Assembly (NCBI GenBank): GCA_052115395.1
Contig: JBFRGO010000002.1
DNA: 64,000 nt
Reading direction: 5' to 3' (one strand)
From: Noviluteimonas sp052115395
GTDB taxonomy: Bacteria; Pseudomonadota; Gammaproteobacteria; Xanthomonadales; Xanthomonadaceae
Below are positions 36,666 to 46,436 of this stretch, one piece after another. The position numbers and the translations under genes were made by a program. The notes under the pieces were generated by a model, which did no database searches, was not told the origin of the DNA, and saw nothing but the letters and a program-made list of their open reading frames with translations. Each line of letters starts with the position of its first letter. Within the stretch, counting starts at the first letter, position 1.

Positions 36666-37889
36666 TCAGCCGATCTTGTCGAACAACGAAAGCCCCTGGA
36701 TGCGCAACATCGACTTCTGCGCGGCCTCCAGGGCGGTGGATTGCAGGGTCAGGCGGCTGATCGCCTCGGCGTAGTCGGTGTCGCGCAGCTGCGAGATGCT
36801 GTCGGACAGCGCGATTTCGTCGCTGTCGCGGCGATCGGCGGTGTCGTCGATGGCCTGCAGGCGCATGCCGGTGCTCGCGCGCACGGAGAGCATGTGGTCC
36901 TCGGCGGTGGCGATGTCGCCGATCACGCCGCCGATGGCGTTGGCGCGGCGCGCGGCGTCGGCCGGCGTGCCCGAGGGCGCTTCGAGCGCATCGGCCAGGG
37001 CATCGAGCGTGGCGAACACATCGCGCGTCGGCGCCGGTTGCAGCGTGAACGCATCGCCGGCCGCGGGCGCGCCGGTGATCGAGAACTGCACGCCCAGGCC
37101 CGCGGCGGGATCGGGGATCGCCTGGCCGCTCGCATACGTACCGACGACCGGCGGCGCGAGTGCCGCGCCGCTGGCATCGACGACTTCGTAATCGGTGGGC
37201 GAGGTGAACCGCACGGTGAGCGCGTTGCCGGACCACGCCGTCGCATCGCTCACCTGCGCCTGCTGCAACACGCCGTTGCCGGTGTTGGCCGCGTTCGCGC
37301 TGCCGCGCACGAATCCATCGCCCGTGCGCACGCGCAGGAACACCGCGCTGCCCGGATCGGTATCGCCGACCGCGACTTCCGGCGCGATGTCGATGTGGTT
37401 TTGCCCGTCGTCGCCCTGGTAGGCGATGCCTGTCGCGCCGTCGACGAAAGGCGCCACGCCATCGCGCGTGCCGGCGAACAGGCGACGCCCGTTGCCGTCG
37501 TCGCGGTTGGCGATGTTGATCAGCGAGGCGCGCAACGCGCGGATTTCCACGGCCACGGCGCGACGATCGCCATCGGACATGGTGGCGTTGTTGCCCTGGA
37601 TCGCCAGTTCGCGCGCGCGCGAAAGCAACTCGCCGGTATCGGCGAGTGCATCTTCCTGCGTGCGCAGGCGATGTTCGGCCGCGCCTGCGCTCTTTTCGAA
37701 TTCGCCGAGCATCGAGAGCACGTGGTCGAGCCGTTGCGCGGTGGCCGCGCCGACCGGATCGTCCTTGGCCTGCGTGATGCGTTCGCCCGTGGTGAGTTGT
37801 TGCTGCGTGTGCGCGATTTCCTGCTGCTTGCGCAGCAGCGCGGACAGGCCTTGCGCATGCAGGGCGGCGGTCGAGACGCGAAGGGTCAT
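36666..37889 (-). CDS. flgL: Hook-filament junction protein FlgL
   Basis: 407 residues. The N-terminus (LRVSTAALHAQGLSALLRKQ, RITQAKDDPVGAATAQRLD) and C-terminus (ISQLRDTDYAEAISRLTLQS) are flagellin-like. It joins hook and filament with FlgK. The ATG overlaps the flgK stop by one base (TGATG). It is the last gene of the flgB-L run; the fliC promoter begins 15 bp beyond its stop and no terminator was found between. Confidence 0.95.
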   Translation of the reverse strand: MTLRVSTAALHAQGLSALLRKQQEIAHTQQQLTTGERITQAKDDPVGAATAQRLDHVLSMLGEFEKSAGAAEHRLRTQEDALADTGELLSRARELAIQGNNATMSDGDRRAVAVEIRALRASLINIANRDDGNGRRLFAGTRDGVAPFVDGATGIAYQGDDGQNHIDIAPEVAVGDTDPGSAVFLRVRTGDGFVRGSANAANTGNGVLQQAQVSDATAWSGNALTVRFTSPTDYEVVDASGAALAPPVVGTYASGQAIPDPAAGLGVQFSITGAPAAGDAFTLQPAPTRDVFATLDALADALEAPSGTPADAARRANAIGGVIGDIATAEDHMLSVRASTGMRLQAIDDTADRRDSDEIALSDSISQLRDTDYAEAISRLTLQSTALEAAQKSMLRIQGLSLFDKIG

Positions 37890-39766
37890 CAGCGGATCGC
37901 TCCGAGCAGGGTCTGGAACACGTTGTCGGCGGTGGCGATGACTTGCGCGGCCGCTTGGTAGGCTTGCTGGTAGCGCAGCATGTCGGCCGCTTCCTCGTCG
38001 AGGTTGACGCCCGAGACCGAGTCGCGCTCGGCGGCGATCTGCGTGTCGAGCGTTTGCTGCGCATCGAGCGCGAGGTCGGCGTGGCGTGCATCGCTGCCCA
38101 CGCGCGCGGTGAGTTGGCTCAGCCCGTTGGTGAGGCTGGTCGCGCCGCCGTCGAGGACGCCCTTGGTATCGAGCGCGGCGAAGTTGCGCGCATTGCCGTT
38201 GTCGGCGGCGCGCGGCGGCGTGCGTGCGAGGGTGAAGCTGTCGCCCGCGCCCGGCGTGCCCTGCAGGTTCAGCGACCAACTGTTGCCGGCGATCGGCGTG
38301 CCGGCGGTGAAGGTGTACGGGCCGGCGCCATCGATGGTGTAAGTCGTGGCGTCGATGAAATCGACCGTCGCGCCGGCGAAGCTTGCGAACGCCGCCGGAT
38401 CGGTGACCACCGGTGCGTCGGCTTTCGCATTGCCGATGTTGGCGGCATCGGCTTTCACCTGCAGCGGCGATGCGGCGGCGATGCCGTTGGGGTCGCGCAT
38501 GATCAGTTTCAGGCTGCCGGCCGCATCGGCGGTCGGCGCGACGGCGAAGCGATCGCCGGCCGCGGCCGCGCCACCGACGACGATCGACACGCCTTCGGCG
38601 CGCAGCGGATCGGCCGCCGTGCCGGTGCCTGCCAGCGCGACGGCTTCGCCGGTGCCCGCGCGCGTCGCGCTCCAGGTCGTACCGTCGAAGCGCAGTTCGA
38701 GGTCGTGGCCGGTCAGGGCGCCGGTGTCGACGATCGTCGCCGACAAGGTCGCGCTGCCGGTGTTCTTCGCATGCGCATCCACGCGCGGCGGCGCGACCGC
38801 GAACAGATCGGTGCCGGCCACGCCGTTGTAATCCACGCCCGCGCGTTGCACGTCGTTGGCCGCCATCGCGAAGGCGGTGGCCACGCGGCCGAGGTCGGCG
38901 CGCGCCGGATCGAGCGAGTGCGCGCGGAATTCCAGCAATCCGCCGACTTCGCCGCTGAACGCCGATGCGGACAAACGCACCGTGCCGCCGCTGCCTTCGA
39001 GCGCGACCTGCAGGCGATCGGAACGATACGGATCGGTCACGGTGGTCAGTTGCATCGAACGCGCACCGAGCACCAGGGGTTGTCCGCCGGCGGTGAACAC
39101 GTTGATGGAACCGTCGTCCTGCGCGACGGTGCTGCCGCCGACGAGCTTGGCCAGCTCGCCGATGCGTTGTTCGCGCGCGTCGAGCAGATCGGGCGAGGCG
39201 TTGGTGCCCGCGGTGGCGATGTCGCGGTTCAGTCCCGCGATTTCACCGGCGAGGCGATTGGCGTCGCCGACGGTCGTCTTCAGGCGTTGGTCGGTGTCTT
39301 CCTCGATCGACGAGAGCTGGCCATCGAGCGAACGCCAGCGTGCGGCGAGTTGGTCGCCCGCCGTGATCAGCTGGCTGCGCGCGACCGGCGAAGTCGGATC
39401 CGACGACACGCCCTTGGCCGCGGCGAAGAACGCCGACCACGGCGTCGACAAACCCGTTGCCTTGTCCGACAGCAGCGCATCCACACGCGAGTTCAGCGAC
39501 GAGAGTTGTTCCAGCCGCCCCATCTCGCCGCTGCTGTCGACCTGGCGCGCGAACACCAGGCCATCGGCGAGTCGTCGCAAGCGCGCGACGTCGACGCCCT
39601 GGCCGATCGCACCGATGTTGGTCGCCTGACCCGGGCGCGCGGACAGTTCGACGCGTTGGCGGCTGTAACCGGGCGTGGCCGCGTTGGCGACGTTGTGTCC
39701 GACCGTTCCCAGTGCGCGCTGGAAGGCGAGCAGGGCCGAAGTGCCGGTGGAAAGGATGCCTGTCAT
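37889..39766 (-). CDS. flgK: Hook-filament junction protein FlgK
   Basis: 625 residues. The N-terminal rod/hook signature (GTSALLAFQRALGTVGHNVANAATPGYSRQ in parts) and C-terminal GVNLDEEAADMLRYQQAYQA are clear. The middle is long and variable with several GTGTA-type beta segments. It starts 2 bp after the flgJ stop. Confidence 0.96.
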   Translation of the reverse strand: MTGILSTGTSALLAFQRALGTVGHNVANAATPGYSRQRVELSARPGQATNIGAIGQGVDVARLRRLADGLVFARQVDSSGEMGRLEQLSSLNSRVDALLSDKATGLSTPWSAFFAAAKGVSSDPTSPVARSQLITAGDQLAARWRSLDGQLSSIEEDTDQRLKTTVGDANRLAGEIAGLNRDIATAGTNASPDLLDAREQRIGELAKLVGGSTVAQDDGSINVFTAGGQPLVLGARSMQLTTVTDPYRSDRLQVALEGSGGTVRLSASAFSGEVGGLLEFRAHSLDPARADLGRVATAFAMAANDVQRAGVDYNGVAGTDLFAVAPPRVDAHAKNTGSATLSATIVDTGALTGHDLELRFDGTTWSATRAGTGEAVALAGTGTAADPLRAEGVSIVVGGAAAAGDRFAVAPTADAAGSLKLIMRDPNGIAAASPLQVKADAANIGNAKADAPVVTDPAAFASFAGATVDFIDATTYTIDGAGPYTFTAGTPIAGNSWSLNLQGTPGAGDSFTLARTPPRAADNGNARNFAALDTKGVLDGGATSLTNGLSQLTARVGSDARHADLALDAQQTLDTQIAAERDSVSGVNLDEEAADMLRYQQAYQAAAQVIATADNVFQTLLGAIR

Positions 39767-39768
39767 GG

Positions 39769-40695
39769 TCAGTTCAATCCGGCGAGTGCGCGGTTGAGGG
39801 TGTCGCCGTTCGCGATCGCGGTGACTTTCGCGGCATAGCCCGGGTCGGTCGCGTAGCCGGCTTGCTGCAGGGCCGCGGCGAAACGGTGCGTGTCCTCGCC
39901 GGTGCCGCGCGCGGCGGCGTAACGCGCGTTGCCCAGCAGGCGCGCGTAGTCGTCGAAGCTTTCGGCGGCCGAGCCGTAGGCACGGAAGTCGGCGTGCGTG
40001 TTTTCGCGCACGCCGTTGGTGTATTCGTGCGTCGATGCGCGCATGCGCTGGCCATTCCACCCGCCGCCGGCCTTGATGCCGAACAGGTTGTTGGACGTCG
40101 CGCCCTGCGTTTGCACCAGGCGGCGGCCCCAGCCGGTTTCCAGCGCGGCCTGCGCGACGAGCGCCTTCGCCGGCACGCCCAGTTCGGCCGCGGCCTTCTG
40201 CGCATGCGGCCAGACCGATCGGACGAAGGCTTCGGGGCTGCTGCAATCCAGCGGTGCATCGGGGTTGCAGGCCGGTGCGGTGGTCGGCGCGGAGAGCGGC
40301 ATCGGAGCGATCGCCGGCATCGAGATGCCGGAGGTCGACGGCGTCAGCGGCAATCCGACGGGCGTCGTGGGAGCAAGCGTCGGCGCAGCGACAGGCGCGT
40401 GGGGCGATTGCGCGGCGCCCGTCGAACGTTCGAGCTGCCGCATGATCATCGGCGCGAGCCCGAGGCCGCGTCCCTTGGTGAGTTCGCGCGCGAGTTGCTG
40501 GTCGTGCATGTCGCGGTACGTGGTGTCTTCGCCGAGCAGCGAATCGCCCATCGAAGCGCTGCGCATCGACTTGATCAACATCTGCGCGAATTGCGTTTCC
40601 AGTTCGCGCGCGGCCTTTTCGATGCGCGCATGCGACGTGCCCGTCGACGGATCGGCGGGCGCGTTGAGGGGCAGGGAAGCGGAAGGCAGGCGCAT
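39769..40695 (-). CDS. flgJ: Rod-cap muramidase FlgJ
   Basis: 308 residues. The N-terminal rod-binding domain (ELETQFAQMLIKSMRSAS) is followed by a Pro/Thr linker and a glucosaminidase domain from about residue 150. The catalytic Glu region is AALETGWGRRLV, and NNLFGIKAGGGW is characteristic. It opens the cell wall for the growing rod. Two-domain FlgJ is usual in gammaproteobacteria. Confidence 0.95.
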   Translation of the reverse strand: MRLPSASLPLNAPADPSTGTSHARIEKAARELETQFAQMLIKSMRSASMGDSLLGEDTTYRDMHDQQLARELTKGRGLGLAPMIMRQLERSTGAAQSPHAPVAAPTLAPTTPVGLPLTPSTSGISMPAIAPMPLSAPTTAPACNPDAPLDCSSPEAFVRSVWPHAQKAAAELGVPAKALVAQAALETGWGRRLVQTQGATSNNLFGIKAGGGWNGQRMRASTHEYTNGVRENTHADFRAYGSAAESFDDYARLLGNARYAAARGTGEDTHRFAAALQQAGYATDPGYAAKVTAIANGDTLNRALAGLN

Positions 40696-40704
40696 GTCCG
40701 GTCC

Positions 40705-41808
40705 TCAGATCACCTCGAGCTCGGCGCGCAGCGCGCCGGCGCGCTTGAGCGCTTCGAGGATCGCGACGATGTCGCCCGGCGCAGCGCCGACGGCGTTGAC
40801 CGCGCGCACGATCGATTCGAGCGACGTGCCGCCCTGGAACAGGAACATGCGGCCGCCGTCTTCGCGCACTTCGACGCTGGATTGCGGCGCGACGACGGTG
40901 ACGCCGCTGCGGTTGCCATACCCTTCCGGCTGGCTGACCTGCACGGCTTCGACGATCGACACCGTCAAGGCGCCGTGCGACACCGCCGCCGGCAACACCG
41001 TGACCTGGCCGCCCATCACCACGGTGCCGGTGCGCGCGTTGACGATGACCTTGGCCGCGCCGATGCCCGGATCGATGTCGAGCGATTCCAGTTGCGCGAG
41101 GAAGGCGATGCGGTCGCCGGCCGGCGGCAGGATTTCGATGGTCACGCCATCCAGGGCCTTCGCGCGGCCCGGACCGAACGCGCGATCGACGGCCGCGACG
41201 ATCCGCGCGGCGGTGGTGAAATCCGATTCGTGCAGGTTGAGCGTCACGGTGCCGTCCTGCGGACCACCCGCCACGGCGCGTTCGACGATCGCGCCGTTGG
41301 GAATGCTGCCGCCGTTGGGCGCGTTGACCGAAATCTTCGATCCATCGCGGCCGGCCGCACCGAAGCCGCCGACCATCAGCGTGCCTTGCGCGATGGCGTA
41401 CACCTGTCCGTCGGCACCCCGCAGCGGCGCCATCAGCAGGCTGCCGCCGCGCAACGAACCGGCGTTGCCGATCGACGAGACGGAGACATCGATCGTCTGG
41501 CCCGGTTTGGCGTAGGCGGGCAGTTCGGCCTGGATCGCGACGGCGGCGACGTTCTTCAGCTGCGGATTCACGCCGGGCGGCAGCGTGACGCCGAGTTGAT
41601 CGAGCATCGTCTTGAGGCTCTGCACGGTGAACGGCGTCTGGCTCGTGCGGTCGCCACTGCCGTCCAGACCCACGACCAGGCCATAGCCCACGAGCGGATT
41701 GCCGCGCACGCCGGCCACTTGCGCGAGCTCCTTGATGCGTTCGGCATGCGCGCTGCCGATGAAGGCGCACAGCAGCACGAATGCGGCGACGAAGCGGGCG
41801 CGTTGCAT
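40705..41808 (-). CDS. flgI: Flagellar P-ring protein FlgI
   Basis: 367 residues. A signal peptide of about 22 residues (ending GSAHA) is followed by the conserved RIKELAQVAGVRGNPLVGYGLVVGLDGSGD region in pieces. It is assembled in the periplasm around the rod with help from FlgA. It starts 10 bp after the flgH stop. Confidence 0.96.
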   Translation of the reverse strand: MQRARFVAAFVLLCAFIGSAHAERIKELAQVAGVRGNPLVGYGLVVGLDGSGDRTSQTPFTVQSLKTMLDQLGVTLPPGVNPQLKNVAAVAIQAELPAYAKPGQTIDVSVSSIGNAGSLRGGSLLMAPLRGADGQVYAIAQGTLMVGGFGAAGRDGSKISVNAPNGGSIPNGAIVERAVAGGPQDGTVTLNLHESDFTTAARIVAAVDRAFGPGRAKALDGVTIEILPPAGDRIAFLAQLESLDIDPGIGAAKVIVNARTGTVVMGGQVTVLPAAVSHGALTVSIVEAVQVSQPEGYGNRSGVTVVAPQSSVEVREDGGRMFLFQGGTSLESIVRAVNAVGAAPGDIVAILEALKRAGALRAELEVI

Positions 41809-41818
41809 GCGGGCGTCC

Positions 41819-42517
41819 TCAGTACGGGAATGCGGCGGAGTTGAAGAAGCGGCCCAGCCAGCCCATCGCGTTGGAACGCGCGAGCGTGCCGTTGCCGCCG
41901 TAGACGATGCGGGCCTCGCCGATGCGATCGGATCCGATGCGGTTGTCGGGACCGATATCGGCCGTGCGCACGATTCCTTGAACCTGCACCAGCTCGTCGC
42001 CCTGGTTGAGCCGCAAACGCTTTTCGCCGGCCACGCGCAGGTGGCCGTTGCCGAGGTTTTCGACGACCGTGACCGTGATCGTGCCGGCGAGCTGGTTGCT
42101 CTGCGCGCTGTCGCCGTTGCCGGTGAAGTCGCGCGAGCCTTCGATCTCCGCCTGCAGGAGCGGCTGGCCGTTGTGCGTGATTTGTTGGCCGAAGATCGTG
42201 GGCGCGGCGAGGTTGACGCCCGCGGCCTTGGTCACCGCGGTCTTCGCGTTGGCCTTGGCGCGCGTGTTCTCGAGCAGCACGATGGTCAGCAGGTCGCCGA
42301 CCTCGCGCGCCTTGTTGTCTTCGAACAGGCGCATGCGCCCGCCATCGGTGCCGGCGCCGGCGTAGATCGAGCCGGCATTCGCGCCCGAAGGCGGCTGCAT
42401 CGCTTGCGGATGCACGGCGGGCGCGCCGGATTCGGGCGCGAAGGTGCGCGCGTCGCCGACCAGGCTCGCGCAACCGGACAGGGACAGCATCGCGACGGCG
42501 ACCAGGAGCGATTTCAT
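41819..42517 (-). CDS. flgH: Flagellar L-ring lipoprotein FlgH
   Basis: 232 residues from the ATG at 42517. The signal has lipobox LSGC, so Cys16 is likely acylated. The conserved YAGAGTDGGRMRLFEDNKAREVGDLLTIVLLENT (in pieces) and C-terminal GEARIVYGGNG follow. It forms the outer-membrane bushing. Confidence 0.95.
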   Translation of the reverse strand: MKSLLVAVAMLSLSGCASLVGDARTFAPESGAPAVHPQAMQPPSGANAGSIYAGAGTDGGRMRLFEDNKAREVGDLLTIVLLENTRAKANAKTAVTKAAGVNLAAPTIFGQQITHNGQPLLQAEIEGSRDFTGNGDSAQSNQLAGTITVTVVENLGNGHLRVAGEKRLRLNQGDELVQVQGIVRTADIGPDNRIGSDRIGEARIVYGGNGTLARSNAMGWLGRFFNSAAFPY

Positions 42518-42522
42518 CGGCG

Positions 42523-43308
42523 TCACAGGTTGTTGTTGAGGTAGCCGAGCATCGAGTCGACGGTGGAGATCGCCTTCGCGTTGGTTTCGTACGCGCGCTG
42601 GGTTTCGATCATCGACACCAGCTCTTCCACGACGTTGACGTTGGAGCCTTCCAGCGCGCCCTGCGCGAGCACGCCGACGCCGCCCTGGCCGGGCGCGCCG
42701 CTCTGCGCGGGGCCGCTGGCACTGGTTTCGACGTAGAGGTTTTCGCCCTTGGCCTGCAGGCCGGCGGGATTGACGAAGTCGGCCAGCGTCAGCGCGCCGA
42801 CCTGCACGGCCTGCGCCTGCCCGGCGATCTGCACGCTCACCGTGCCGTCGGCGCCGATGGTCACGCTTTGCGTGCCTTCGGGGAATTGCAGGCCGGGCTG
42901 GATCGGATAACCGGAGTTGGTGACCAGCTCGCCCTGCGAATTGATCTGGAAGCTGCCGTCGCGCGTGTACGCGGTGCTCCCGTCGGGCATCAGCACTTCG
43001 AAGAAACCGCGGCCGTTGATCGCCACGTCCAGCGCGTTGCCGGTCTGGTTGAGTGCGCCCTGCGCGAACTGCTTGGCGGTGGCCGACACGCGCACGCCGG
43101 TGCCGGTCGACAGGCCGCTGGGCAACTGCGTCTGTTCGGAGGACTGGCCGCCGGGCTGGCGCACGGTCTGGTACAGCAGGTCCTCGAAGCTGGCGCGGTC
43201 GCGCTTGAAACCGGTGGTGCTGGTGTTGGCGAGATTGTTGGAGGTGACCGCCATGCGCGTCTGCTGCGCGTCGAGGCCGGTCTTGGCGATCCACAGAGCC
43301 TGGGTCAT
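42523..43308 (-). CDS. flgG: Distal rod protein FlgG
   Basis: 261 residues. The N-terminus (ALWIAKTGLDAQQTRMAVTSNNLANTSTTGFK in parts) and the C-terminus (EGSNVNVVEELVSMIETQRAYE, VDSMLGYLNNNL) are highly conserved. It is the most typical rod protein of the cluster. Confidence 0.97.
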   Translation of the reverse strand: MTQALWIAKTGLDAQQTRMAVTSNNLANTSTTGFKRDRASFEDLLYQTVRQPGGQSSEQTQLPSGLSTGTGVRVSATAKQFAQGALNQTGNALDVAINGRGFFEVLMPDGSTAYTRDGSFQINSQGELVTNSGYPIQPGLQFPEGTQSVTIGADGTVSVQIAGQAQAVQVGALTLADFVNPAGLQAKGENLYVETSASGPAQSGAPGQGGVGVLAQGALEGSNVNVVEELVSMIETQRAYETNAKAISTVDSMLGYLNNNL

Positions 43309-43337
43309 GGCGGATTACTCGGAAGGGTTTCGAAAGG

Positions 43338-44087
43338 TCAGCGCGAGGAGAGCAGGGAGTTGCCGGAGCGCGCGTTCTCGTCAGCGCTGTGCAAGACGCG
43401 TACCTGCATCTCGAATTGGCGCGCGAGTTCGATCATCGACACCAGCATCGCGGTGCCGTCGACGTTGCTGTTTTCGAGCACGCCGGTGGTGAGCACGTTG
43501 CCGGCCGCGGGTACCGGCGGCGTCGCGCCGGGTTTGGCGTGCATCAGTCCGTCGTCGCCGCGCACCAGGTCGCGGTCGTCGACCGCGACCACCTGGAGGC
43601 GTCCGGCCGCGGCCATCGTCGAGGCCGGCTGGCCCTGCGGCACGATCGACACCGTGCCGTCGCCACCGATGTGCAACGCATCGTTCGGCGGAATCGACAT
43701 CGGGGCGCCGCCCTGGTCGAGCACCACCAGGCCGCTGCCCGTCACGAGTTGGCCGTTGGCGTTGATCTGCAGATCGCCGGCGCGCGTGTAGGCCACGCCG
43801 CCCGTGCGGTCCTGCACCGCGAGCCAGTGGCCGGGTTGCAGGGCGACGTCGAGCGCGTTGGCGGTCGTCGTCAACGCACCGGCGGCGCTGCTCACGCCCA
43901 TCTCCTGTGCGGTGGTGGCCACGCGCGAAGGCAATCCCGCGCCCGCGATGGGCGCGGCGACGGTGCCGGCGAGCGTTGCACGGAACCCGACCGTGTCCGC
44001 GTTGGCGAGGTTGTGCGCGACGTTGCCCTGCGCGCGCAGCGTGGCGCTCGCACCGGTCATCGCCACATAGAGGGAACGGTCGGTCAT
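43338..44087 (-). CDS. flgF: Proximal rod protein FlgF
   Basis: 249 residues from the ATG at 44087. It has MTDRSLYVAMTGASATLRAQ and the conserved C-terminal LENSNVDGTAMLVSMIELARQFE. Shorter than FlgG and flgE and without the hook-specific domain. It is 5 bp after the flgE stop. Confidence 0.95.
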   Translation of the reverse strand: MTDRSLYVAMTGASATLRAQGNVAHNLANADTVGFRATLAGTVAAPIAGAGLPSRVATTAQEMGVSSAAGALTTTANALDVALQPGHWLAVQDRTGGVAYTRAGDLQINANGQLVTGSGLVVLDQGGAPMSIPPNDALHIGGDGTVSIVPQGQPASTMAAAGRLQVVAVDDRDLVRGDDGLMHAKPGATPPVPAAGNVLTTGVLENSNVDGTAMLVSMIELARQFEMQVRVLHSADENARSGNSLLSSR

Positions 44088-44092
44088 CTGCG

Positions 44093-45313
44093 TCAGCGGA
44101 TGTTGATGACCGTCTGCGTGATCTGATCCTGCGTCTGGATCATCTGCGCGTTCGCCTGGAAGTTGCGCTGCGCGGTGATCATGTTCACCAACTGCTCGGT
44201 GAGATCGACGTTGGACGCTTCGAGCGCGCCGCCCTGCACCAGGCCGAATTCCGACGTGCCCGCCGGGCCACGACGCGCCTGGCCGGATTCGTAGGTTTCC
44301 GCCCAACCGTTGTCGCCGAGCGGCTGCAGGCCCTGCGGATTGGCGAAGGTGGTCAGCGCGACCTGCCCCAGCGGGGTCGACACGCCATTGGTGTAACGCG
44401 CGTTGACGATGCCTTCGGGCGAGACTTCGATGCCGGTGAGGCGGCCGGTCGCATAACCGTCCTGCACGAGCGAGGAAACACCGAACGCGTTGCCGTACTG
44501 CGTGGACGTGCTCAGGTCGAGGTTCACGGCGATCGGCGCCGCGCCCGTGGTGGGCGTGTAGGCGGGCAACGTGATGCGGCCGGGCGAAGGCGAAGTCAGT
44601 GCACCGGTGTTCGCGTATTGCAGCGTCTGCGGCGTGCCGACGTCGGTGCCGTCGATCTGCGTCTGCACCTGCCATTCGTTCGGGTTGGCGGTCTTGATGA
44701 AATACATCGACTGCGTATGCGCCGCGCCGAGTGAGTCGTACACGGTCAGCGACGTGGTGTGCGTGTACGTGTCCGGGTCGTTCGCGTCGAAAGGCGTGAG
44801 CGTGGGCGGCGTCGCGTTGGCGGGCAGGTTGGTGCCGACCTCGACTTCACCCGTGGCGCGCGGCGCCGAATCGCCGACCGCCAGTTGCAAGTCGCCCATG
44901 CGGCCGGTGTCGAAGCCGTTGCCGCCGGCGTTGGGCAGGAACACCTGCAGGCGCTGGCCGGCGGGGTTCACCACGTAGCCGTCGCGATCGGTGCCGAAGT
45001 TGCCGGCGCGCGAATACACCGTCGCGCCACCGGCCGACAGCGTGAAGAAACCTTCGCCCGACAAGGCCAGGTCCAGCGAGCGGCCGGTGAAGTCGACGTT
45101 GCCCTGGCCGAATTGCTGCGCGACCTTTTCCAGTCGCACGCCCGCGCCGATCGCATTGCGCGACAGGCCCGCCGCCGACGCGGCGAAGACGTCGCCGAAT
45201 TCGGCGCGCGACTGCTTGAAGCCGGTCGTGTTGGAGTTGGCGATGTTATTCGAAGTGACGTTGAGGTCGGCCGAAGCCGCGTTCATGCCGCTGAGCGAAA
45301 TGCGGAAACTCAT
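44093..45313 (-). CDS. flgE: Flagellar hook protein FlgE
   Basis: 406 residues. N-terminal MSFRISLSGMNAASADLNVT and SNNIANSNTTGFKQSRAEF, a hook-specific middle domain, and C-terminal EASNVDLTEQLVNMITAQRN fit FlgE. AAGGGAG precedes the ATG. FlgD caps it during assembly. Confidence 0.96.
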   Translation of the reverse strand: MSFRISLSGMNAASADLNVTSNNIANSNTTGFKQSRAEFGDVFAASAAGLSRNAIGAGVRLEKVAQQFGQGNVDFTGRSLDLALSGEGFFTLSAGGATVYSRAGNFGTDRDGYVVNPAGQRLQVFLPNAGGNGFDTGRMGDLQLAVGDSAPRATGEVEVGTNLPANATPPTLTPFDANDPDTYTHTTSLTVYDSLGAAHTQSMYFIKTANPNEWQVQTQIDGTDVGTPQTLQYANTGALTSPSPGRITLPAYTPTTGAAPIAVNLDLSTSTQYGNAFGVSSLVQDGYATGRLTGIEVSPEGIVNARYTNGVSTPLGQVALTTFANPQGLQPLGDNGWAETYESGQARRGPAGTSEFGLVQGGALEASNVDLTEQLVNMITAQRNFQANAQMIQTQDQITQTVINIR

Positions 45314-45324
45314 GTCGTGCTCCC

Positions 45325-45999
45325 TTAGCCGATGCGGCGGATCGACGACAGCGGATGGCTGCCGAGGCCCGCGAGATTGAGGACGAGGCCGTCGGCCCCG
45401 ATCGAAACGCTGTCCACCTTCGCCGCGACGTTGACCGTCAGCGCTTCGGCGGTGCTGCCGCTGCCCGCGGTGGCCTTGATCGTGTAGCGGCCCTTGCCCG
45501 CCGCCTGGCCGGCGTCGTTGAGGCCGTCCCAGTGGAAGGCCGTCGTGCCCGCGGCGGCGGCATCGACCGTCATCGTGCGCACGCGTGCGCCGGAGGCATC
45601 GACGATCTCGAAAGTGATGCGGCCGGCCGACGGCGCGTCGACTTCGCCGTCGACGCCCTTGCCGGCATCGACGTCGAGCGTGGAGGCTTCGACGAGCGCG
45701 TCGTGCCCGACGAGCGAGGCGGCGCGCAGTGCCTGGTCGGATTCCATGACGCTGGCGACCGCATCCATCGCGTTCTGCATCTTGTCGATGCCCTGCACGG
45801 TGGAGAACTGCGCGAGCTGGCCGAGGAATTGCGAGTTGTCGAGCGGCTTGAGCGGATCCTGGTTCTTCAGCTGCTCGGTCATCAGGCGCAGGAAGTCGGC
45901 CTGGCCGAGCGATGTGTTGCGCTGCGACTGCGGCACGTTGAGGCCGAGCGCGCTGTACGCATCGCTGTTGTTGTAGTTGTTGGTGTTGATCGTGGTCAT
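45325..45999 (-). CDS. flgD: Hook-cap protein FlgD
   Basis: 224 residues. An Asn-rich start (INTNNYNNSDAYSALG) precedes the signature FLRLMTEQLKNQDPLKPLDN. A tandem FN3-like/Tudor C-terminal domain follows (FEIVDASGARVRT, FHWDGLNDAGQAAGKGRYTI). It caps the hook while FlgE is added. Confidence 0.95.
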   Translation of the reverse strand: MTTINTNNYNNSDAYSALGLNVPQSQRNTSLGQADFLRLMTEQLKNQDPLKPLDNSQFLGQLAQFSTVQGIDKMQNAMDAVASVMESDQALRAASLVGHDALVEASTLDVDAGKGVDGEVDAPSAGRITFEIVDASGARVRTMTVDAAAAGTTAFHWDGLNDAGQAAGKGRYTIKATAGSGSTAEALTVNVAAKVDSVSIGADGLVLNLAGLGSHPLSSIRRIG

Positions 46000-46019
46000 C
46001 GGGTGTCGTTCCTTGCGCG

Positions 46020-46427
46020 TCAGCGGCCGAGGTTGAGGGTGGCCATCGCCAGTTCCTTGGCGCTGTTGAACACCTCGACGTTGGCCTGGTAGCTGCGCGA
46101 GGCGGAAATCAGATCGACCATCTGCGCGACCGGATCGACGTCGGGCGCGTACACGTAGCCCTGCGCGTCGGCGAGGGGATGGCCCGGTTCGTAGCGCTTG
46201 ATCGGCGCGGCGGTGCTTTCGGTGACCTGCGTGACCTGCACGCCCGCCAGCGCGGGATCGCCCGCGACGGGCGTGGCCTGGAACACCGGCAACTTCGCGT
46301 GGAAGACCGCCTCGGGCGTGCCGGCGATGGAGTCGGCGTTGGCGAGGTTGGAGGCGACCGTGCTCAGTCGCACCGACTGGGCGTTCATCGCCGAACCGGC
46401 GACATCGAAGATCGGAAGGTTGCTCAT
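46020..46427 (-). CDS. flgC: Proximal rod protein FlgC
   Basis: 135 residues. IFDVAGSAMNAQSVRLSTVASNLANADS and the C-terminal MVDLISASRSYQANVEVFNSAKEL (in pieces) are typical. It lies 9 bp after flgB. Confidence 0.96.
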   Translation of the reverse strand: MSNLPIFDVAGSAMNAQSVRLSTVASNLANADSIAGTPEAVFHAKLPVFQATPVAGDPALAGVQVTQVTESTAAPIKRYEPGHPLADAQGYVYAPDVDPVAQMVDLISASRSYQANVEVFNSAKELAMATLNLGR

Positions 46428-46436
46428 GCGCGTGCC

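Noticed and set aside
35073..37961. 962-codon plus-strand frame opposite fliC and flgL
   Set aside because: Composition is that of reverse-complement flagellin; it runs through the fliC terminator and promoter.
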